Both the position numbers and the translations under genes were made by a program. Below the pieces are notes generated by a model. That model was not told where the DNA came from. It made no database searches and saw only the letters and a list, made by a program, of their open reading frames with translations. From NCBI RefSeq assembly GCF_048771995.1, contig NC_133025.1, positions 310,001 to 374,000 on the forward strand: a stretch of 64,000 bases of DNA, in the 5' to 3' direction. The stretch comes from Taeniopygia guttata (lineage: Eukaryota; Chordata; Aves; Passeriformes; Estrildidae). Below are positions 58,401 through 64,000 of the stretch, one piece after another (the stretch's first letter is position 1; every line of letters starts with the position of its first letter).

Positions 58401-61390
58401 CGAGCGCGGGTGAGCGGGGCGGGGGGATTTGGGGGTTTGGGGCTTTGGGGATTTGGGGTCTGGGGGTGCCCCCCTGACCCTGCTGTCCCCAGTTCGAGGA
58501 GCAGAAGCGGCGGCGGCTGCAGGACCCCAACGTGGGCGTGTCGCGGACGCGGCTGTGCCTGCACAACCTGCCCAAGGCGCTGGACTCGGCGCGGCTGCGG
58601 GCGCTGCTGCGGGGGCTGCTGCGGGGCCCGGCCTGCACCGCCCCCCGCATCAAGGAGGTGGGGCTGGGGTACCCCGAGTGCCCCTGTGTACCCCCGAGTG
58701 CCCCCTGTGTCCTCTTGTGTCCTCCTGCGTACCCCCGTGTCCCCCCTCTGTGTCCCTTTGAGTCCCCATGTCCCCCTGAGTGCCCCTGAGTCCCCCTGAG
58801 TTGGGTGGGTTTGGGGTTTGGGGTGACCCAGGGGGTGTTTTTAGGGTGCCCTGGGTGGGTTTGGGGTGAGCCAGGGGCTGTTTTTGGGGTACTCTGGGTG
58901 GGTTTGGGGTGACCTGGGAGGTGTTTTTGGGGTGCCCTGGGTGGGTTCGGGGTTTGGGGTGAGCCCGGGGCTGTTTGGGGTGCCCTGGGTGGGTTTGGGG
59001 TGAGCCAGCAGCTGTTTCTGGGGTGCCCTGGGTGGGTTTGGCGTTTGGGGTGACCCGGGGGCTGTTTTTGGGGTGACCTGGGTGGGTTTGGGGTTTGGGG
59101 TGCCCTGGGTGGGTTTGGGGTGAGCCAGGGGCTGGTTTTGGGGTGCCCTGGGGGGGTTTGGGGTGAGCCAGGGGCTGGTTTTGGGGTGCCCTGGGGGGGT
59201 TTGGGGTGACCCGGGGGCTGTTTTTGGGGTGCCCTGGGTGGGTTTGGGGTTTGGGGTGCCCTGGGTGGGTTTGGGGTTTGGGGTGCCCTGGGTGGGTTTG
59301 GGGTTTGGGGTACCCTGGATGGGTTTGGGGTGACCCAGGGGCTGGTTTTGGGGTGACCCCGTGCCTCCCCAGTGCCGGGTGATGCGGGAGCAGCGGGGCC
59401 AGGGCCAATCTTTGGGGTTCGCCTTCGTGGAATTCGAGGAGCACGAGGAGGCCCTGGGGGCCCTGCGGCGCCTCAACAACAACCCCGACCTCTTCGGGGC
59501 CCACAAGGTCAGTGGGGGCACCCCAAACCCGGGGGACCCCGTTTCCAGACCCCGGAGCTGCCCCCGGCATTCTGGGGTCCCCCTGGGATTTGCTGGGATC
59601 CACCCCGGTGTTTTTGGGGGGATTCTGGGAGTTCTCCTGGGTAGTTTGGGGTTCCCCTGGGTGTTCTGGGGTGCCCCCTGGTTTTTGGGGTGTTCTGGGT
59701 TATCCCCCAGTGTTTCATAGGGAGGTTTCTGGGGTCCTGGCTGGATTTTGGGATGCCCTCGTTGTGTTGGGGTGTCACGGGGTTTCAGTGGGGTTTTGAG
59801 GGCTCCTCCTGGATTTGGGGCATTTTGGGGTGGCCCCGGTGTTGGGAGTATCTGGGATATTTAGGGGCTGTTCCCCCTGGTGTTTGGGGCACCAGGGGGT
59901 GTTCCTCGGTGGGTTTTGGGGTATCTGTGGGGTGTTCCCCCCGGCTTTGGGGCTGTTTTGGTGCCCACTGTGCCCCCCCAGCGCCCGATCGTGGAGTTTG
60001 CTCTGGAGGACCGGCGGAAGCTGCGGCTGCGGGAGCAGCGGATCCAGCGGGGGCTGGTACGGAGCCCTGGGCCTGGGCCTGGGCCCGGGGGTCCCCAGCA
60101 GTGACCCCTGCCCTGATCCCACTGCTGAGCCCATTGCTGACCCCAGCACTGACCCCTGCCCTGACCCTGCTGCTGAGCCCTGCCCTGACCCCAGCACTGA
60201 CCCCTCTTGTGACCCCAATGCTGACCCCTGACCCCATTGCTGACCCCAGTGCTGACCCCAGTGCTGACCCCTCCCCTGACCTCATTGCTGACCTCAGTGC
60301 TGACCCCATTGCTGACCCCACTGCTGACCCCTGACCCCAGTGCTGACCCCTGACCCCACTGCTGCCCCCTCTCCCCACAGCTCAAGGCCAAGGCCAAGGC
60401 GGCCGCAGGACCCCCAAAGCCGCCCCAGGGAGCCCCGGACCCCCCCCAGGGGCAGCAGGACCCCCCCGCGGGCTCGGGGGACCCCCCGGCCGCCCCCCGG
60501 CCCCGCCCGGGGCCGCCCCCCGGGACCCCCTGGGCCGGGTTCCGCACGCAGGGCCCGGGGTCCCGGGGGGCTCCCGGCGCCCCCCGCACCAAGGTGCTGG
60601 CGCTGCCCTCCCACCGCGGCCCCAAAATCAGGTCAGGGGGCTGTGCCTGCCTTCCCCATCCCATCCCGCTGTCCCCTCCCAGCCCCACTCTGCTCCCCTG
60701 TGCCCCCTTTATTTGTTCCCCATTTGTCCCCTTTCCCACCCTTCCCTTCTTTCCTTCCCCCTTCTCCCCTTTCCCTGCCTCCCATTCCCCCATTTCTCCC
60801 CCTTTTCCTTCCCCTTTCCCCCCCTTTGCTCTCTTTCCCCTTTCCTTCTCCTTTCCCTCCCTTTTCCCCTTTTCCCTCCCCGTTCCTTCCCTTTTTCCCC
60901 TTTTCCCACCCCGTTCCTTCCCTTTTCCCTCTCTTTTCTCCCTCTTTCCCCCGGACCTTTTCCTTCCCCTCCCCATTTCCCTTCCCCCTCCCGGGGGTCT
61001 CTGCCCCTCGGGGCACCCCGGGGTCTCCCCCCAGTTCCCCAATTCCCCTTTTTCCCCAGGAAACGGGACAAGGGGAAGGCTCAGCCGCCCCCCAAGCCCC
61101 CCAAAGCCCCCAAGGCGTCTCGGCGGCGGGAGAAGCCGCGGGTGCCCCCGGCCCAGGTAGGACTTTGGGGTTCTCCCCACGGGAATGGGGCCCCCCCGCT
61201 GCCCCCAGAACTGCCCCCCAGCCCGGGGCTGGGGTCCCCTCACCCCTGTGTCCCCCAGGCCCAGCGGCGGCGCGGGGGCGGCCCCGGGGCGGCCGAGGCG
61301 CGGTTCCAGGAGCTGGTGGAGAGGTACAAGAGGAAGATTTTGGGGAGCAACCCCCCCACGGCCCGGGGGGGCAAGTGGTTCGAGAGCTGA
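52474..61390 (+). CDS. RBM28: RNA-binding protein 28
   Basis: Nucleolar protein with four RRMs (yeast Nop4 homologue) that acts in ribosome and spliceosomal snRNP biogenesis. Seventeen exons in phase: 52474-52600, 53617-53927, 54536-54611, 54727-54819, 55199-55273, 55624-55926, 56438-56501, 56576-56685, 57194-57267, 57593-57734, 58345-58409, 58493-58657, 59373-59507, 59982-60056, 60381-60631, 61060-61156 and 61259-61390; 764 residues (human 759). RRM1 has RCFVVTEKG and [11 protein letters not shown]2 LILRNLSF and [11 protein letters not shown]3 TVFIRNLSF, and RRM4 [45 protein letters not shown] and the final GGKWFES all match human. Exon 6 (about 228-328) is a Glu/Asp-rich stretch. The RRM1-RRM2 linker carries a small Gly-Thr repeat. 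No break is seen. Confidence 0.97.
52670..53340. repeat. Minisatellite GGGCTGGAAATGGGGGCTGG, RBM28 intron 1
   Basis: More than 25 copies of a 17-20 bp unit, then GCAGGAGTTTGGGGGGC copies (53250-53340). Confidence 0.95.
53400..53615. repeat. Repeat GTTTGGGGTCCCAGCCCG up to the RBM28 exon 2 acceptor
   Basis: About 12 copies of an 18-19 bp unit. The true acceptor GGTCCCGCAG at 53616 is a variant of the same GGGGTCCC(A/G) wording. Confidence 0.9.
53755..53840 (+). repeat. In-frame 18-bp repeat in the RBM28 linker
   Basis: Four copies of GGGACAACCGGGGGAACC encode GTTGGT between RRM1 and RRM2 of RBM28. The human linker is Lys-rich and lacks it. Confidence 0.9.
53940..54290. repeat. Minisatellite CCCCCGAGCATCCCCTGGGA, RBM28 intron 2
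   Basis: About 14 imperfect copies of a 20-27 bp unit. Confidence 0.93.
55275..55565. repeat. 60-bp minisatellite in RBM28 intron 5, open in the exon 5 frame
   Basis: Five copies containing GAGCCCCCAGAACTGCCCCC, then AAACCCAAAACTGCCCCACA and AACCCCTGCT. The array starts right after the exon 5 donor and continues the exon frame as PPELP(P/L)(N/K)[10 protein letters not shown] repeats until a TGA at about 55594. Confidence 0.93.
56030..56265. repeat. Minisatellite GTTGGGGTGGGCTGGGGGGA, RBM28 intron 6
   Basis: About eight copies of a 20-32 bp unit with GATCCTGGGGGGA inserts. Confidence 0.93.
56940..57165. repeat. Repeats CACATTTGGGGGTGTCTGTT and GGGGGTGTTGCACATTTGGG
   Basis: Four 21-bp copies, then two roughly 40-bp copies, in RBM28 intron 8. 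Confidence 0.9.
57955..58344. repeat. Minisatellite in RBM28 intron 10 with copies of the exon 11 acceptor
   Basis: Units of 75-100 bp contain CCCAGCCATCTGCCCAGGCT and CCCCCATTCCCCCGAGCCCC. The copy at about 58245-58270 (GGTTCCCTCCCCAGCCATCC plus GGCCGG) matches the true exon 11 acceptor and first bases at 58331-58356. Confidence 0.93.
58800..59360. repeat. Minisatellite GGGTGCCCTGGGTGGGTTTG, RBM28 intron 12
   Basis: About 13 copies of a 20-44 bp unit, GGGTGCCCTGGGTGGGTTTG plus GGGTGAGCCAGGGGCTGTTT. Confidence 0.95.
60100..60375. repeat. Minisatellite TGCTGACCCCAGTGCTGACC, RBM28 intron 14
   Basis: About 20 copies of a 12-bp type unit (GCTGACCCCAGT, GCTGACCCCATT). Confidence 0.95.
60705..61005. 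repeat. Polypyrimidine tract TTTCCCCTTCCC, RBM28 intron 15
   Basis: About 300 bp almost purely C/T on the plus strand. Low complexity with no clear unit length. Confidence 0.9.
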
Positions 61391-61598
61391 GGCTCCCCCA
61401 GCGCCCCAGAACCCCCCTGGCACCCCAAAAACCCCCGGGGGTGCCGCGGGTCCCAAACCCCACGGGGGGGTTTTGGGGGTTTTGCTGCCCCCATGCGCTC
61501 TGGGGGGGGGTTGGGGGGCACCCAGCCCTGGGTCCCCCCTGTTTCCCCCCAGGATTTGGGGGTGCTCCCCCCCATGCCTCTGTGTCTTCCTGGGTTTT

Positions 61599-61604
61599 AA
61601 TAAA
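61599..61604 (+). terminator. RBM28: RBM28 polyadenylation signal AATAAA
   Basis: TTTTAATAAAAATGG lies about 210 bp after the RBM28 stop. The following GAGGAAAATTTGG is consistent with a cleavage region. Confidence 0.85.
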
Positions 61605-62430
61605 AATGGGATTTTTGAGGAAAATTTGGCCTCTCGGTGCCATCCCCCACCTCGGGGACCCCAAAACATCTCCCGTGGGGGCCCTAGGGAGGTGTGGTGG
61701 AGACCCCCGGGGGGGATTGGGGGGGTCCTGTGAGTTTTGGAGGGGTCCCCCCGTGTCCCCCCCAACCTCGAGCCTCGGGTGGCCTCGGGCGTGACCCGGG
61801 GGTGCCGCTGCCCCACGGCCACCCAGGGCCACCCAGGGCCACCCTGTCCCGGGGTGTCCCCACCGTGGAGCTGGGGGGGGGACCCGGGGGGGCCATGGCA
61901 GCGCTGCAAGGGACAGAGTGACACTGTCAGTGACACCCGTGTGTGCCCCGTGGTGTCACCGTGCCCCCATCCCTGTCCCCCTTGTCCCCCGCTCCTGGTC
62001 TCCCCTGGGCTGGGGGTCGGGGTCACACCGGGCCGGGGGATGGCAAAGCCACCAGCGCGTCATCAGCTGCCACTGAGTCACCGGGGCCGTGTCCCCGCCT
62101 CACCGGGGCCGTGTCCCCACCCCACCGGGGCCGTGTCCCCGCCTCACTGGGCCCGGGGGACATCCCAGGGCCCCGCGGCCCTTGGCCCCGGCTGCCCCCG
62201 TGACACTGCGGATCCCGTTTTCAGGGGAGTCCCTTGTCCCCGTGTGGCCGCTGTCCAAAGGTCCCTTGTCCCCAGGGGTGTCCCTTGTCCCCGGGGTGTC
62301 CTTTGTCCCCAGGGGTGTCCCTTGTCCCAGAGGTGTCCCTTGTCCCAGGGGTGTCCCTTGTCCCACGGGTGTCCCATTTTCCCAGAGTCATCAGAGACAC
62401 GAGTGAGGCTGCTGGAAAAGGGGCTTTAAA
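61605..62430. other. Space between RBM28 and LEP
   Basis: GC-rich non-coding sequence with two repeats: CACCGGGGCCGTGTCCCC (62080-62150) and CCCTTGTCCCAGGGGTGT (62245-62385). The right part may be LEP 3' UTR, whose end is not visible. Confidence 0.5.
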
Positions 62431-62515
62431 TTAAATAAATTAATAATAATAGTAACAGTAGCAATAATAATAATAATAATAATAGTTATAATAATAATAG
62501 TAATAAACAGTCACA
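62430..62515. repeat. (AAT)n microsatellite
   Basis: AT-rich island of AATAATAGT-type triplets in otherwise GC-rich DNA, about 160 bp downstream of the LEP stop and probably in its 3' UTR. Confidence 0.9.
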
Positions 62516-62671
62516 GCAATGTAGAAAAAGGTGCCGGCAGCAGCTGGAGTCACCCCGGTGCCCGGGGCCGCTCGTGTGTCCCCGCTGAGGTCCCGGTCCT
62601 GTCTGTGGGTCCTGACGAGGCCCCGCGGGGGTCCCGGGCTGTCCGTGTGGGCCCGGGGGTCCCGGGGGTCC

Positions 62672-63855
62672 CTAACACGCGGGGACCCCCTCGAGGCAGG
62701 CGGCGACCCCGTCCAGGCAGCGGCGGAGCCGCGCCAGGGCCACCCCGGCCACGGTGTGCGGAGCCTCGGCCAGCGGGGCGGGGGGCGGCGGGCGGGGGTC
62801 GCGGGGCGGGGGGCAGCCCAGCAGGGTCTCCAGCAGGGCCAGCAGGCTGCGCAGGTTCTCCAGGTCGTTGGCCACCTGGGCCAGGCGCGGGTCGGGCCCG
62901 GGCAGGGCCCCCAGGAGCCGCTGGAAGAGCTGCAGCCGCTGGGCGGCCCAGCCCAGCCCCGGCGGGACCCCCCCCTCCGGGACCCCCTCCGGGACCCCCT
63001 CCAGCCCGCTGAGGCGCAGGGTCAGCGGGAACAGCTGGGGGGCACAGGGGGGGTCAGCGCCGCCGGCCTCCCCGGGGACCCCACCGTGGGGCACAGAGCC
63101 CCCCCAGCATGGCTGTCCCTCCTTGGGGACCCCCAACCCTCGGGGTGCTCCTAGACCCCATCCCTGGGGGTGCAGACCCCTCCAGACCCCATCCCTGGGG
63201 GTGCAGACCCCCAAACCCCTCCAGAGCCCATCCCTGGGGGCGCAGACCCCTCCAGACCCCATCCCTGGGGGCACAGACCCCTCCAGAGCCCATCCCTGGG
63301 GGTGCAGACCCCCAAACCCCGCCAGAGCCCATCCCTGGGGGCACAGACCCCCAGAGCCCATCCCTGGGGGCGCAGACCCCCCAGAGCCCATCCCTGGGGG
63401 CGCAGACCCCCCAGAGCCCATCCCTGGGGGTGCAGACCCCCAAACCCCGCCAGACCAAATCCCTGGGGGTGCAGACCCCCAGACCCCATCCCTGGGGGCC
63501 CCCAAATCTGGGCATGGGATCCCCCCCATGGAAGACGCCCCCGGGGACCCCACCCCACTTTGGAGAACAGGATCCCCCCGTACTGAGGAGCAGCCCCCGA
63601 GTCTGGGGAACGTCCCCCCGGTCTGGGGGTCCCCCCGGTCCCTCCGGGGGTGTCCCGGCTGTGTCCCAGCCCCCCTCCCCGGTGTCCCCGCGGTCCCCGG
63701 GCCGGGGTCACCTGGAGCTGCTGCAGGCGCGTGCTGAGGGTCCGGGTCAGGGCCCGCGCGTCCGCTCGGAGCCCCTCGAGCCGCACGGGGCGACCCCCGC
63801 CCGCCGCCGCCCCCAGGCACAGCAGCCCCCACAGCGACACGCCGGGACACCGCAT
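62672..63855 (-). CDS. LEP: Leptin (avian LEP)
   Basis: Secreted four-helix cytokine that signals energy stores through LEPR. Two coding exons read right to left: 63712-63855 (144 nt, 48 codons, the same size as the first coding exon of mammalian LEP) and 62672-63034 (363 nt with TAG). Precursor 168 residues (human 167). It starts MRCPGVSLWGLLCLGAAAGG, a signal peptide to about residue 21. The best match to mammalian leptin is NDLENLRSLLALL followed by Cys, against human NDLENLRDLLHVL...C. The final residue is the conserved C-terminal Cys that closes the disulfide. Two further Cys (RRC, AAC) lie before it and have no counterpart in human leptin. The gene is extremely GC-rich and tail-to-tail with RBM28, as in mammals. 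A 5' non-coding exon may lie beyond the window. No break is seen. Confidence 0.93.
63150..63515. repeat. Minisatellite GGGGGTGCAGACCCCCAAAC in the LEP intron
   Basis: About 11 copies of CCCATCCCTGGGGGTGCAGA plus CCCCCAAACCCCTCCAGAG, 27-43 bp, filling half of the only intron between LEP coding exons. Confidence 0.95.
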
Positions 63856-64000
63856 CCCGCCGCCTCTGGGAGGGGACACGCGTGTCACCGCTACCCCCGG
63901 CACGCTGCGGGATGGCCGGTGTCACCAGGGACGGGGCAGGGGACGTGCGGGAAGCGGCGCCCGCGGCACACGGGCTCCGGAGCCCTCGTCACCGTGTCGC

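Overview
The window is nuclear DNA of a bird, most likely a songbird. Evidence: vertebrate spliced genes with GT-AG introns, CR1 LINE fragments of the avian type, LTRs that resemble passerine endogenous-retrovirus LTRs, and an extremely GC-rich, minisatellite-filled gene block typical of avian microchromosomes or chromosome ends. No tools were run; family names rest on recognised protein sequence and on splice sites whose reading phases add up exactly.

Layout. (1) 1-13842, minus strand: the first nine coding exons of TNPO3 (transportin-3, nuclear import of SR splicing factors). The gene runs off the left edge. Its introns have ordinary base composition and hold CR1 fragments and a few tandem repeats. 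(2) 14350-21200: intergenic. It starts with an AT-rich cluster of about four solo LTRs (14357-17774), then long minisatellites and CA-rich arrays. (3) 22152-30079, plus: a complete 15-exon, 697-residue cadherin-related membrane protein closest to CDHR5. (4) 31806-44595, plus: IMPDH1, with two alternative first exons, 13 canonical exons (513 residues) and a 17-nt microexon that recreates the retina-type C-terminus known in mammals. (5) 47227-51985, plus: PRRT4, whose C-terminal tail carries a large collagen-like Gly-X-Y repeat. (6) 52474-61604, plus: RBM28, complete, 17 exons, 764 residues, four RRMs. (7) 62672-63855, minus: LEP, the leptin gene long thought to be missing from birds, with two coding exons and a 168-residue precursor, tail-to-tail with RBM28.

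The IMPDH1-PRRT4-RBM28-LEP block matches human 7q32, where TNPO3 also lies, but here TNPO3 is joined head-to-head to a CDHR5-like gene. That junction coincides with the LTR cluster and with an abrupt change in base composition. The genes are not an operon. They share only neighbourhood: nuclear import (TNPO3), guanine nucleotide synthesis (IMPDH1), ribosome/snRNP biogenesis (RBM28), membrane proteins (CDHR5-like, PRRT4) and a secreted hormone (LEP). The strongest points for a second look are LEP, the IMPDH1 17-nt exon with its upstream TAATCC cluster, the CDHR5-like gene, the PRRT4 Gly-X-Y tail, and intronic minisatellites that have copied real splice acceptors.
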